From Sphingorhabdus contaminans (GTDB lineage Bacteria; Pseudomonadota; Alphaproteobacteria; Sphingomonadales; Sphingomonadaceae), in contig NZ_VKKU01000002.1 in NCBI RefSeq assembly GCF_007280415.1, forward strand, positions 372,001-436,000: a stretch of 64,000 bases of DNA, given 5' to 3'. The position numbers and the translations under genes are program-made. The notes beneath the pieces are model-generated. The model saw only the letters and a program-made list of their open reading frames with translations. It was not told where the DNA came from and did not search any database. Positions 16,795 to 26,058 of this stretch are shown here, piece by piece (position 1 is the first letter of the stretch; each line of letters begins with the position of its first letter).

Positions 16795-18074
16795 ATCTCG
16801 CATCTGTCCTGAATGTCAGTGCGCCGGCAGGTGCCGTGATCCAGAATGCCCATGCGGCCGAAGGCAGCACCGGTTTCGACGCCCTGATGGAAACGGCGAC
16901 ACCTTCTGTTGCGCCCTCCCTTCCGGCGGCAATGCCGAAGGGCGATGCGGCACCGGAATCGCAAAGCCCGGTCGATGCGCTGGTCGCCCTGATGAACAGC
17001 CGCGACGCAGGGGCCGTGAAAATGCCGACGACGGCCGCGGCGGCAGCCCTGCCGGCAACGTTGGCCGCGACCGGATTGACGACGGAAGCGGACGCACCGG
17101 CTGCCCAGCCTCAGCCAGCCATGGACGCGCCGCCCGCCGTCCGGGACCTCGCCCTGCGCGCGGCGGCCAAGGTCGGCAAGGACGGAAGCGCGGATGCCGA
17201 AAAGCCCCGCACCGCTGAACCCGGAAAGGGTCTGGCCGCCGCAAAGCAGGATGGCAAACAGGTCAACCGGCCCGTCACTGCCGCGGTCGCCATGGCTATA
17301 TCCAAGGATCTCGTCACGCAGACGGACGAAGGCGATGAGGAACTGGCCGAGCCCGAAACGGCAGCCGCGCCGGCCGACGCACCATCCGACATGGCGCCCA
17401 AGGCCCAGATCGCGGCCCCCGTCGCCCAGCCGGTCGAAGCCTTCTTCAAGCCCGAAACCGCCCCTGACCGCCCCCGCCCAGAGCTCGGGACCGAAGCCCC
17501 AAAAGCATCGGAAGCTTCAGCCAAGTTAACAACGCCGATCAAAACGGTGCAGGTCGAACCATCGGTCCAGGCATTTACCTTGCCAACGCCAGTGGTGGTT
17601 TCGGCTGCATCAATGACGGCACCCATCGTCATGGGCCCTGAAAACTTCACCAACCACCAACTCGACCTCGCCAATGACGGCCAATGGATTGACCAGCTAG
17701 CCCGCGACATCGTCGCCGTCTCAGGACAGGACGGCAAGCTCCGCTTCGGTCTTTCACCCAGCAATCTTGGCCAGTTGGAAGTTTCAGTCGAAACACAACA
17801 GGATGGTGTCAACATACAGCTTCAGGCCAGCACCGAAGCCGCCGCCCGGATTTTTTCGGCAGAACAGCCCAAATTGATTGAAGAATTGCGGCAATCCGGT
17901 GTTCGGGTCGCAAATGGCGACCTGCTGGGCGGACAGCAGATGCAGGGTCAACGCGACCAGTCACATCCCCAGAATTCGGCCAGCCGCATACCGACAGACC
18001 TGACATCCAACCTCGTTTCCAAACGCACCTCACCGAATAATCAGAATACATCGCCCAATGGGCGTTTTGCATAA
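16791..18074 (+). CDS. fliK: Flagellar hook-length control protein FliK
   Basis: A 427-aa protein. The first ~290 residues are Ala/Pro-rich, low complexity and probably unfolded, as expected for the exported molecular ruler. The C-terminal Flg_hook domain is recognisable (LRFGLSPSNLGQLEVSVETQ, then IEELRQSGVRVANGDL at about residues 320-385) and switches export specificity at FlhB. It overlaps fliJ by ATGA and is 15 bases from fliL. Confidence 0.88.
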   Translation: MNLASVLNVSAPAGAVIQNAHAAEGSTGFDALMETATPSVAPSLPAAMPKGDAAPESQSPVDALVALMNSRDAGAVKMPTTAAAAALPATLAATGLTTEADAPAAQPQPAMDAPPAVRDLALRAAAKVGKDGSADAEKPRTAEPGKGLAAAKQDGKQVNRPVTAAVAMAISKDLVTQTDEGDEELAEPETAAAPADAPSDMAPKAQIAAPVAQPVEAFFKPETAPDRPRPELGTEAPKASEASAKLTTPIKTVQVEPSVQAFTLPTPVVVSAASMTAPIVMGPENFTNHQLDLANDGQWIDQLARDIVAVSGQDGKLRFGLSPSNLGQLEVSVETQQDGVNIQLQASTEAAARIFSAEQPKLIEELRQSGVRVANGDLLGGQQMQGQRDQSHPQNSASRIPTDLTSNLVSKRTSPNNQNTSPNGRFA

Positions 18075-18089
18075 GAAGGACCCGAAGAG

Positions 18090-18695
18090 ATGAGCAAGAC
18101 CAAAGAAAAAGCAGAGGGCAAAGGCGGCAAAAGCAAAAAGATGCTGCTGATTGGCGTCGGCGCTACATTGCTGACAGCAGGTGGCGCCGCAGGCGGCATG
18201 TACCTGTCGGGCGGTGTGACCGGAAAGGAAGCGGAAGAGGATCCGAACCGGCCGAAACTGGTCGAACGCAGCGACGAGCCTGCCGAAGCCCCTGCTGAAG
18301 GCGAAGAGGGCAAGGTTGTGCTGAAAGAAGGCACGGTGTCCGTCAAAAGCGACAAGCAAAAGGTAGACCCCAAAAAGTTTGAGGTAACCTACGTCGCTTT
18401 AGACCAGAGCTTCACTGCAAATCTTGCCGACGGCGCTGGCTTTGTCCAGTTGGGGATCAGCCTTGCCACCTATTATGACGGCAAGGTCGTCCAGAATATC
18501 GAACGGCAGTCCGTTCCCATTCGTTCGGCTGTTCTCATGGTCTTGTCGCAACAGGACGCTGCGGTTCTGTCGACGCCACAGGGCAAGCAAATGCTGCAGC
18601 GCGACCTGACGCATGCCATCAATGACGTGCTTCGCCAGAAAGAAGGCTTTGGCGGAATCGACAATGTCTACTTCACCAACCTGGTGATCCAGTGA
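18090..18695 (+). CDS. fliL: Flagellar basal body-associated protein FliL
   Basis: A 201-aa single-pass inner-membrane protein. A Lys-rich cytoplasmic start is followed by a hydrophobic segment near residues 15-40 and a periplasmic FliL domain (FVQLGISLATYYDGKVVQNIE, given here as FVQLGISLATYY and VVQNIE). FliL surrounds the stator and supports torque. The start has AAGAAGGA-type purines upstream in the gap after fliK. The stop overlaps the GTG start of fliM. Confidence 0.88.
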   Translation: MSKTKEKAEGKGGKSKKMLLIGVGATLLTAGGAAGGMYLSGGVTGKEAEEDPNRPKLVERSDEPAEAPAEGEEGKVVLKEGTVSVKSDKQKVDPKKFEVTYVALDQSFTANLADGAGFVQLGISLATYYDGKVVQNIERQSVPIRSAVLMVLSQQDAAVLSTPQGKQMLQRDLTHAINDVLRQKEGFGGIDNVYFTNLVIQ

Positions 18696-19570
18696 CGGCA
18701 GTAGCCCCTCAGGCAGTGCATCTCACGCGGAGTGCCAACGAAGCGGCGGAGCTTACCCAGCTTGAGCCGCTGGCGCAGCGCGTGTCGCAGGCTATGCAGC
18801 AATTGCTGGCCAACTTCACGAAAGGTGCGTTTACCATTTCGGCCGGTACCGCAAACGCGGCACGCTATCCGGAATGGCGGATTGCGCAAAATCCTTTCGG
18901 TGCCGTATTGCGTTACCGCCTTCCTAAACGTGGTGATGAAATGCTCGTTCATCTGCCGGGTTTCCTGATCTGCCAGATAGTCGACGTCTATTATGGCGGC
19001 ACCGGAAATGTGCAGGCTCGCGGCGAATTTTCCTCCGCCGAAATGCGTTTTGTGGACAGCTTCGGATCGCAACTGGCGCCGCTGTTAAAGGCGGAAATCG
19101 ACCCGGACCCGGGTTCGGTCATCGAATATACAGGTGCCGAAATTGATTTGCTGCAGCTGAACTGGCCGCGATCGCGTGACGCCATTGTGGTGCAGTCCTT
19201 CTTTGCCGAAAGCGAAAAGATCAAACCGACTCCTGTAGGCCTCATTCTGACCACCGATACGGTACGGCTTATGGAAAACCGTCGCAGCGCTGACGAAAAT
19301 CCCGTCGGCCCGGCCGACGCCGCCTGGAGCGAACGTGTCCGTTCGGCTGCCATGCGCGTCAAATTTCCGGCACGTACCGTGCTGACCCACTGCAACGTGC
19401 CGTTCAGCAAGATGCTGACGCTCGCGCCCGGCGATATTTTGCCGCTGTTGCTGCCTGCACAGGTTCCGCTGATCGTTGCCGGTCGTGTTTTTGCACGCGG
19501 CACCTTGGGGGAATCCAATGGCCGCGCCGCTTTAATGATTGAGAATATAGAAAAGGAAATGGACCAATGA
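18692..19570 (+). CDS. fliM: Flagellar motor switch protein FliM (N-terminally reduced)
   Basis: A 292-aa C-ring protein beginning with a GTG that overlaps the fliL stop. The middle CheC-like domain and the C-terminal SpoA domain (FSKMLTLAPGDILPL, VPLIVAGRVFARGTLG) are present. The N-terminal peptide that usually binds phosphorylated CheY (a LSQxEIDALL-type motif followed by a linker) is not seen; the protein starts almost directly in the globular part. Typical FliM proteins are 310-370 aa. No in-frame upstream extension is available without running through fliL. Confidence 0.87.
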   Translation: MTAVAPQAVHLTRSANEAAELTQLEPLAQRVSQAMQQLLANFTKGAFTISAGTANAARYPEWRIAQNPFGAVLRYRLPKRGDEMLVHLPGFLICQIVDVYYGGTGNVQARGEFSSAEMRFVDSFGSQLAPLLKAEIDPDPGSVIEYTGAEIDLLQLNWPRSRDAIVVQSFFAESEKIKPTPVGLILTTDTVRLMENRRSADENPVGPADAAWSERVRSAAMRVKFPARTVLTHCNVPFSKMLTLAPGDILPLLLPAQVPLIVAGRVFARGTLGESNGRAALMIENIEKEMDQ

Positions 19571-19893
19571 GTGATATGACTGAAGCCCCAAGCATGAGCG
19601 CCGTTGCAGGAGCCATGAGCATGGGCGACAATATGGATCTGCTTGCCGGAATATCTTTGCGGATCTCTGTCGAGGTCGGATCAGCCTCGCTCACCCTTTC
19701 CGAATTGCTGCGGCTCGGGGAAGGCAGCGTTGTCGAACTGGATCGTCAAGCCAATGATTTTCTAGATATATTTGCCAATGGTACCCTGATTGCGCGGGGT
19801 GAGATTGTCGATGTTGACGGCCGCTATGGTATTCGCGTTGTGGACGTTGTCGCTGCAGACCGCCGTCTCGCAGGGTTGGAGCGCCGGTCATGA
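19567..19893 (+). CDS. fliN: Flagellar motor switch protein FliN
   Basis: A 108-aa protein made of a short Met/Ala-rich leader and one SpoA (surface presentation) domain with VEVGSASLTLSELLRLGEGS and VELDRQANDFLDIFANG. It builds the lower C ring with FliM. It overlaps fliM and fliO by ATGA on both sides. Confidence 0.93.
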   Translation: MSDMTEAPSMSAVAGAMSMGDNMDLLAGISLRISVEVGSASLTLSELLRLGEGSVVELDRQANDFLDIFANGTLIARGEIVDVDGRYGIRVVDVVAADRRLAGLERRS

Positions 19894-20153
19894 TCCTGGA
19901 ATATCTCCTTCGCCTTTTCCTCGTCGTCCCGCTGATCGGTGGTCTGGCCTGGGGCTCCCTTTGGTTGTGGAAGCGTCTTCAGCTCGGACTGCCGGTGAAG
20001 CCCGATACAAACCGCCCCGTGCGCGTCGTGGACGCAGTGACATTGGGGACGAACGGCAAGTTGCTGGTTGTGGAGTTTAACGGCGACACCCTTTTATTGG
20101 GTGTATCGCGCAACGGCATAAGCAGATTGGCATCGAATTTGCATAGCGAGTAG
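19890..20153 (+). CDS. fliO: Flagellar biosynthesis protein FliO
   Basis: An 87-aa protein with one N-terminal transmembrane helix (about residues 3-25) and a small cytoplasmic domain containing RPVRVVDAVTLGTNGKLLVVEF (given as RPVRVVDAV and GKLLVVEF). FliO is a scaffold for assembly of the FliP pore. The size and the position between fliN and fliP make the call, since the family is poorly conserved. Confidence 0.82.
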   Translation: MILEYLLRLFLVVPLIGGLAWGSLWLWKRLQLGLPVKPDTNRPVRVVDAVTLGTNGKLLVVEFNGDTLLLGVSRNGISRLASNLHSE

Positions 20154-20154
20154 T

Positions 20155-20907
20155 ATGCGTAAACTCATACTACTCCTCATCGTCGTCTTCACGCTTTTTT
20201 CAAGCGATGCCGCCTTTGCCACATCGACGGGCGCAGGGATAGAAAAAGCCCTGCAAACCGTCTCGGGCGACGGTCGTCCGCTGTCCCTTTCGCTGCAAAT
20301 ATTGCTGTTGATGGGGCTGCTGACGGTTTTGCCGTCTCTGATCCTCATGATGACCAGCTTCACGCGGATCATCATTGTGCTGTCAATTTTACGACAGGCG
20401 CTGGGATTGCAGCAAACACCGCCCAACCAGGTATTGGTGGGACTTGCACTGTTCCTCAGCATTTTCGTGATGCAGCCTGTGTTCTCCACGATAAACACGC
20501 AGGCACTCGAACCCTATGGGCGGGATGAGGTGACATTTGAACAGGCGCTGACCACATCTGCCAATGCCATGCATGGGTTTATGATCAAACAGACGCGCAA
20601 GTCCGACCTCGCCCTGTTCAGTCGCATCGCCAAGGCCGGGAAATTTGCAAAGCCGTCGGATGTGCCCTTTTCCATTCTCCTGCCCGCCTTTGTGACGAGT
20701 GAGCTCAAAACCGCGTTCCAGATCGGCTTCATGATATTCCTCCCTTTCCTGATAATCGACCTGATCGTCGCCTCGGCCCTCATGTCCCTAGGTATGGTGA
20801 TGCTGTCCCCGACCATCATTTCCATGCCGTTCAAGCTGCTCCTGTTCGTCCTCGTCGACGGCTGGGCACTGACCATGGGATCACTCGCAAGTTCGTTCGT
20901 GAGCTAG
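20155..20907 (+). CDS. fliP: Flagellar export gate protein FliP
   Basis: A 250-aa integral membrane protein with a cleavable-type signal sequence (residues 1-22, ending near AAFA) and the highly conserved FliP core: PSLILMMTSFTRIIIVLSILRQALG (given as SFTRIIIVLSILRQALG), PPNQVLVGLALFLS, and the C-terminal SLGMVMLSPTIISMPFKLLLFVLVDGW region. FliP forms the export gate pentamer with FliQ and FliR. It follows fliO after one base. Confidence 0.97.
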   Translation: MRKLILLLIVVFTLFSSDAAFATSTGAGIEKALQTVSGDGRPLSLSLQILLLMGLLTVLPSLILMMTSFTRIIIVLSILRQALGLQQTPPNQVLVGLALFLSIFVMQPVFSTINTQALEPYGRDEVTFEQALTTSANAMHGFMIKQTRKSDLALFSRIAKAGKFAKPSDVPFSILLPAFVTSELKTAFQIGFMIFLPFLIIDLIVASALMSLGMVMLSPTIISMPFKLLLFVLVDGWALTMGSLASSFVS

Positions 20908-20911
20908 AGCC

Positions 20912-21181
20912 GTGGATCAGGATTACTTCATCGGTATTGCGCAGCAGGCGCTTTGGATATTGGCGCTGGGCTCTGCACCCATATTGATTCCTGCGCTTAT
21001 CGCCGGCGTGGTGCTGGGCATGGTTCAGGCCGCGACATCGATTAACGAACAAACACTCAGCTTTGTCCCTAAATTGATAATCGTATCCATCGCGCTCGCG
21101 ATTTTCGGATCGAGCATCATGATATTGCTCGCCGACTTTACGAAAGATATTTTTGCGCAGATTCCGCTGCTTGTCCGATGA
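20912..21181 (+). CDS. fliQ: Flagellar export gate protein FliQ
   Basis: An 89-aa protein with two transmembrane helices and the FliQ signature GMVQAATSINEQTLSFVPK. It starts with GTG at 20912, four bases after fliP, which gives the usual family length. Its last bases overlap the fliR start (ATGA). Confidence 0.95.
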   Translation: MDQDYFIGIAQQALWILALGSAPILIPALIAGVVLGMVQAATSINEQTLSFVPKLIIVSIALAIFGSSIMILLADFTKDIFAQIPLLVR

Positions 21182-21963
21182 TCCCACCCGGCCTTGAAAA
21201 TGTGGAGCAGCAACTCCTGATCTGGATGTTAGCGATGATCCGGCCGGGAGCTGCGTTCATTGCAGCGCCCATGTTCGGCGCAGGGGCTGTACCAATTCAG
21301 CTCCGCCTTGTTCTTGCTTTGGCAGTCGGCATTCCCTCCGCAGCGGCTGCCAATATGGCGCTTCCGGCGGCCGGCATTATTTCGGTTCCCGGATTTTTCA
21401 TGATCCTATCCGAAGTCATCACTGGGCTTGCTCTAGGTTTTGTCATTCAGATCGGTTTCGCCGCTGCGTTGGTGGCCGGCGAAGCGATCAGCAATGCCAT
21501 GGGCCTTGGTTTTGCATCTATGGCCGACCCCGCCAGCGGACAAGCCAGTCCTGCAGTCGGCCAATTTTTATCGATGCTCGCCATGTTTCTTTTTCTCGCA
21601 GCGGACGGCCATCTGGCGCTCGTGTCAATTATCGCGGAAAGTTACCGAGCGCTTCCTCCGGGACAATCGTGGATTTCCTTTTCGGCTATCGGTGGCATAA
21701 CCAAATTTGGCGGCCTTGCCTTTTCTGCAGGCCTGAGCATCGCGCTACCCGTCGGTTTCGCATTGGTGCTGGTACAAATCATCATGGCCATGATTGCCCG
21801 GTCTGCGCCTACCCTGAACCTGTTTGCTGTCGGCATGCCAGCCGCCCTGCTCGCGGGAGTCATATTGTTAGGCATGGCCACTCCAGTCATGGCCGATACC
21901 ATAAGCCACACCATCCGTATGGCGCTGGAACAGGCAGAATTGCTGGGAGGCGGCGGTGGCTGA
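21178..21963 (+). CDS. fliR: Flagellar export gate protein FliR
   Basis: A 261-aa polytopic membrane protein of the FliR/SpaR family with RPGAAFIAAPMFGAGAVP near the N-terminus and GEAISNAMGLGFASMADP in the middle. It completes the FliPQR gate. It overlaps fliQ by four bases and flhB by eight. Confidence 0.95.
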   Translation: MIPPGLENVEQQLLIWMLAMIRPGAAFIAAPMFGAGAVPIQLRLVLALAVGIPSAAAANMALPAAGIISVPGFFMILSEVITGLALGFVIQIGFAAALVAGEAISNAMGLGFASMADPASGQASPAVGQFLSMLAMFLFLAADGHLALVSIIAESYRALPPGQSWISFSAIGGITKFGGLAFSAGLSIALPVGFALVLVQIIMAMIARSAPTLNLFAVGMPAALLAGVILLGMATPVMADTISHTIRMALEQAELLGGGGG

Positions 21964-23095
21964 GACTCCCGACAAGGACCAACAAACCGAAGCCCCTACC
22001 CAGAAGCGCAAAGCCGACGCGTTAAAAGACGGCGATGTCCTCGCTTCCAAAGAGCTTGCAACTGCCGTTATGATGGCTGCAGGCGCCGCGTGGATGGTCG
22101 GACTGGGCGGCTGGTTTTTCTCGGCCAGCAAAGATCTGCTTAAAAGCGGATTGGAACTCGACCTTACGGATCCCGATCGCTTTGAACCACTTGACGCACT
22201 GGCGGGCCCCCTGACCAGCATCGCAGTCCCGTTTTTCGGGTTACTTGCACTTAGCGTTCTGGCCGCCTTGGCTGCGCCAGCGATGCTTGGATCTCTCGGT
22301 ATGCGCAGCAAGGCTATGGCCTTTAAGGGTAGCCGAATTAATCCGCTTTCGGGCCTAAAGCGGATTTTTGGAATGCAGGGCCTGATTGAACTCTTCAAAG
22401 CAACGGCGAAAGTCGCGGCGCTGGGCTATGCGGGCTACTGGGTCATGGCGACTGATATCGCTGGAATGCCGGGACTTGCGGCCACACATCCGGCTGCAGC
22501 CGTTGAAATGCTGGGCGACAAGCTGGTATGGACCATAGTCGTCCTGACTGTGGGTCTGGTTCTTATAGCGGGTATCGACGTTCCTGTTCAATGGCTGCGC
22601 CGCAACCAGCGTCTGCGTATGTCCAAGCAACAACTTAAAGAAGAGCTGCGGCAAAGCGATGGCGCTCCCGAACTCAAACAAGCGCAAAGGGCGCGTCAGC
22701 AGGAAATGGCGATGTCCTCTGCACGCAAGGGGATGACAGAAGCCAGCGTAGTGCTGACAAACCCGACCCACTTTGCCGTCGCCTTGCGCTATCGTCCCGG
22801 GCTCGACATCGCGCCGGTTGTCGTTGCGAAGGGTCGGGGCGAAGTCGCCCAGGCGATCAAGGCCATGGCAAAAGAGAACCATGTCCCCACATTGGAATAT
22901 CCGCAACTCACCCGCGCCATTTACTTCACTACCCGCACAGGTCGGGTCGTATCGGAAGATCTGTTCGTCGCGGTTGCCGCGATCCTTGCCTTTGTCTTTC
23001 GGCTTGAAAGCTCACTTGCGAGCGATCTGGTGAAACCGGTCGTTGAAGTACCGCCTTCGAAACGATTTGACGCAGACGGGCGGCCTTCGGCCTAA
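21956..23095 (+). CDS. flhB: Flagellar export switch protein FlhB
   Basis: A 379-aa protein with four membrane helices followed by a cytoplasmic domain containing the autocleavage motif NPTH (in VVLTNPTHFAVALRY, about residue 265), which allows the switch from rod/hook to filament export. The N-terminus (AETPDKDQQTEAPTQKRK) is typical. It begins with GTG within the fliR stop region, so it is coupled to fliR. The linker KQQLKEELRQSDGAPE is present. Confidence 0.96.
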   Translation: MAETPDKDQQTEAPTQKRKADALKDGDVLASKELATAVMMAAGAAWMVGLGGWFFSASKDLLKSGLELDLTDPDRFEPLDALAGPLTSIAVPFFGLLALSVLAALAAPAMLGSLGMRSKAMAFKGSRINPLSGLKRIFGMQGLIELFKATAKVAALGYAGYWVMATDIAGMPGLAATHPAAAVEMLGDKLVWTIVVLTVGLVLIAGIDVPVQWLRRNQRLRMSKQQLKEELRQSDGAPELKQAQRARQQEMAMSSARKGMTEASVVLTNPTHFAVALRYRPGLDIAPVVVAKGRGEVAQAIKAMAKENHVPTLEYPQLTRAIYFTTRTGRVVSEDLFVAVAAILAFVFRLESSLASDLVKPVVEVPPSKRFDADGRPSA

Positions 23096-23139
23096 ATCCT
23101 GAAGGTCGGAAGCCGTATTGAAATGCGAAGGATAAGGAT

Positions 23140-24504
23140 ATGATCTCGAATATTGCAAATAGCCTAGGCTTTGGTTCGGGCATCGACACATCGCAACTCG
23201 TTAAGGATCTTGCGGCCGCTTCGCGTACACCGAAGGTCCAGCGCTTTGATGCACTTTCGCGTGCCAACCAAGCGAAGGTAAGTGCGTTAGCGCAGGCACG
23301 CAGCGATTTGGACAGCTTTGCCGACTCGCTCGCCGACCTGTCTGCAGGTGGCACTTTGCGAAGCAAACCCGTCACATCGGACGACAGTGCACTCGCCGTG
23401 ACCGCCAACCCCGGAACGCTACTGGGCAATTATGCAGGCGAGATTGTCGTGAGTACTCTGGCCCGCGCACAGACAAATTATTCCGGCTACATCGCATCGA
23501 GCACTGATCCCGTTGGACAGGGCGGAATGACCTTAACCGTTGGCACAACGACTTATGCCGTGACGATCGACGCAACCAACGATAGCCTGACGGGTCTCGC
23601 CAACGCAATCAACGCCACCGGAAGCGGGATAAGGGCGAGTGTTATCAATGATGCAGGCAATTTCCGTCTGGTATTGAAAGGGGAAAGTGGCGCCGCCAAA
23701 GCATTCACCCTGACGGCCGATGCGGGTGCCGCCCCCGGTCTCGCGCAATTCACGACGACAACCATGACCGTCGGGCAAACCGCCAGCGACGCGAGTTTCA
23801 CCGTAGACGGTGTCGCCTATACGCGCGCCACGAACAACTTCAGCGATGTTGTACCCGGCCTGACGATTACGCTCAAAAAAGCGGATCCGCTTGCGCCCAT
23901 TACGATCGGTGCAACCCGGCCCATCGACACCCTGAAACAAACGCTGAACGATTTCGTTTCGGTCTTCAATACATTGAAAAGGGATACAGAGGCGGCGCGG
24001 CAGGCCAATAATGGCAATGCTTCGCTCCGCGGTTTTGAACGTCAATTGAGTGCTTTTATCGCGCAACCGTTGACTACTGATCCAAATATACAGTCACTTT
24101 CGGATGTCGGAATTTTCACAAACCGCGATGGGACCATTTCGCTGAACAGCGCAAAGATGGAAGCAGCGCTACGCGACTATCCCGATGCGGTTGAAGCCCT
24201 CTTCAATCCACCCCGCGACGGAGTTCGGAACGAAACGACCGATCCAGGCATCACATTTGCGCTTGATGCCCTTCGCGACGCAGCTGTTGGCACAAGCGGG
24301 CCCCTCGAACAGGTCCGGGCATCATTGCAGCGCGAGGCAGACGCGATTGCGAAAAACCGCGAGCGTATGGAAGTTCGCGAAGACGCTTATCTTACGAAAC
24401 TTGAAAAGCAATATGCCGGGATGGACGCACGTATTGCAGCGTTGAAGGCGACGCAGAGTTACCTCGAACAGCAGATCAAGATGTGGTCAAGCAGCGATAA
24501 TTGA
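23140..24504 (+). CDS. fliD: Flagellar filament cap protein FliD
   Basis: A 454-aa protein with the FliD N-terminal segment (GFGSGIDTSQLVKDLAAASR), a Thr/Ala-rich central region, and a C-terminal coiled coil ending AALKATQSYLEQQIKMW. It caps the growing filament and folds flagellin at the tip. It lies 44 bases after flhB with AAGGAT just before the ATG; no separate promoter is evident in that gap. Confidence 0.93.
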   Translation: MISNIANSLGFGSGIDTSQLVKDLAAASRTPKVQRFDALSRANQAKVSALAQARSDLDSFADSLADLSAGGTLRSKPVTSDDSALAVTANPGTLLGNYAGEIVVSTLARAQTNYSGYIASSTDPVGQGGMTLTVGTTTYAVTIDATNDSLTGLANAINATGSGIRASVINDAGNFRLVLKGESGAAKAFTLTADAGAAPGLAQFTTTTMTVGQTASDASFTVDGVAYTRATNNFSDVVPGLTITLKKADPLAPITIGATRPIDTLKQTLNDFVSVFNTLKRDTEAARQANNGNASLRGFERQLSAFIAQPLTTDPNIQSLSDVGIFTNRDGTISLNSAKMEAALRDYPDAVEALFNPPRDGVRNETTDPGITFALDALRDAAVGTSGPLEQVRASLQREADAIAKNRERMEVREDAYLTKLEKQYAGMDARIAALKATQSYLEQQIKMWSSSDN

Positions 24505-24509
24505 TAGCC

Positions 24510-24905
24510 ATGCAGCCACGAACTCATCCCGCAATCGCGAGTCAGCATTATCGCATGCTCGAGCTTAAAAGCCGAGTCGAAAGCGCGAGCCCGCATGGTT
24601 TGGTTGGACTCCTCTATGAAGAGTTGATCCGCTCACTCGATCTGGTGCTCCATTCGGTACGGAAGGATCATAACCTTGCCGGAAACAGCCATGTGGCAAA
24701 GGCTGTATCTATAATCGTCGCCCTTGAAGGCAGCATCGATTTCGACGCAGGCGGCGATCTCGCGCCGACGCTGGCACGTGTTTATGCGGCATGCCGCAAG
24801 GAACTGAACGAAGCGGCCAAAAAGAACGATGAGGCAAAACTGACCGAAGTACGCGATGCGATTAGCGACATCTATTACGCATGGCAGGCACTACAACCCG
24901 GTTAG
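24510..24905 (+). CDS. fliS: Flagellin export chaperone FliS
   Basis: A 131-aa helical protein with the FliS pattern SASPHGLVGLLYEELIRSL near the N-terminus and AKAVSIIVALEGSIDFDAGGDL in the middle (given as AKAVSIIVALEGSIDF). FliS binds the C-terminus of flagellin to prevent premature assembly. The ATG at 24510 gives the family-like start; a TTG nine bases upstream overlaps the fliD stop. Its stop codon overlaps the stop of the convergent zinc-ribbon gene by three bases, so the fli operon has no room for a hairpin terminator. Confidence 0.9.
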   Translation: MQPRTHPAIASQHYRMLELKSRVESASPHGLVGLLYEELIRSLDLVLHSVRKDHNLAGNSHVAKAVSIIVALEGSIDFDAGGDLAPTLARVYAACRKELNEAAKKNDEAKLTEVRDAISDIYYAWQALQPG

Positions 24906-25738
24906 ATTACCCAGCCGACACTGATTTGCGAAGCTGCTTGCGGCACATCGAGCCGCGCTTCGCTGAAATCGACTTTTGCACCAGGAGCCAGCGTCCGCAC
25001 TTTGGCTTTCATTTTCCAGCTATACACCGGTCGTCCGCCGGCATCCTTTAGCGTCACCAGCATTTCCGGAACGGTTTGCGCAGTACTAGTGGGATTGACG
25101 ATGCTGCCGCTTGCAATAAAGAATGGCGTACCATCCTCACGCTCATTCAATTCCAGATTTTCATTGAGCACAATCTTCAAATCGGGTTCGGAGCGCGCTA
25201 TGTTCAACTTTGCGCCGAGATCCGGAATACCAAAATACCATGTGAGCCCACCGGCCGTAGCAACAAGCAATGCAAATGCGACCGCTGCTATTGTCCAAAG
25301 TTTTGCCGGATTTCGTCGCGGCCGGAACGGTGGCTCATGCGCAAAATGGCTTTGCTGCGACGTATCTTCGAAATAGGAGCCCGCAGCCCCGTATGGCTCG
25401 GCAAATTCGCGTTTGCTTTCGGTTTCCTCGTTTGATGCCTCTTCAAAGCGGGTAAAGCTCGGCGGGATTGGCTGGTCAGGTAACTTAGCTGCAGGCGCGA
25501 AATCTTCCACAGCCTCTTGCGGCATCGCGCTTGAAAAGGCTTCGGCAACCGGCGTTGAATTCATCGGCGCAAAAACAGGAGGAGCAACTACCGGAGGAGC
25601 CGGAGGCGCGGGCGGGATAATGCCATCCTGATACCAGCTATGTTTGCAGTTGGCACAACGAACCTGACGACCGTCTACCCCAATGGCAGAATCCGGAACG
25701 ACATAACGTGTGCGGCACGAAGGGCAAACAAGCAGCAT
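24902..25738 (-). CDS. MJ0042-type zinc-ribbon membrane protein with DUF3426-like tail
   Basis: A 278-aa protein. The first 35 residues form a zinc ribbon with two CxxC knuckles (CPSC and CANC), matching the MJ0042 family. A Pro/Ala-rich linker follows, then one transmembrane helix (about residues 150-172) and a C-terminal extracytoplasmic domain like DUF3426. Its function is unknown. The gene is commonly found beside ftsE in alphaproteobacteria, as here. The ATG at 25738 is chosen because the zinc ribbon starts immediately (MLLVCPSC) and a G-rich ribosome site precedes it. Confidence 0.8.
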   Translation of the reverse strand: MLLVCPSCRTRYVVPDSAIGVDGRQVRCANCKHSWYQDGIIPPAPPAPPVVAPPVFAPMNSTPVAEAFSSAMPQEAVEDFAPAAKLPDQPIPPSFTRFEEASNEETESKREFAEPYGAAGSYFEDTSQQSHFAHEPPFRPRRNPAKLWTIAAVAFALLVATAGGLTWYFGIPDLGAKLNIARSEPDLKIVLNENLELNEREDGTPFFIASGSIVNPTSTAQTVPEMLVTLKDAGGRPVYSWKMKAKVRTLAPGAKVDFSEARLDVPQAASQISVGWVI

Positions 25739-26058
25739 TACCCCCCATAAACATGAGAGGCCCGATACTTGCAACCCTACTGTCATAAAATGCTGTGGAC
25801 GGTGGACAAGAATAGTCGAATTTGGCTCCTGTTTTATGCCCCTGCCAGCCTGTTTGCACCCATTCTGCCTTTCCCGACCGGCTGCGGATCAAAACGAAGC
25901 AATGGACAAAATCGATCAAATCCTTAGGACGCGTATATGGGCTTTAACCACATGCAGTTCACTTCAGGACAGGATGCCGCCGCAGCCGGTGGAAAGCGTC
26001 GTTTCTGCGGCACATATTCCCATCTTGACCGCCAGACATGTGGAGAGTGTTCGGACTG
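25739..26058. other. Intergenic region between the divergent zinc-ribbon gene and ftsE
   Basis: About 320 bases without a supportable gene. The region must contain promoters in both directions, but I do not see a clear -35/-10 pair or a strong hairpin. Confidence 0.5.
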
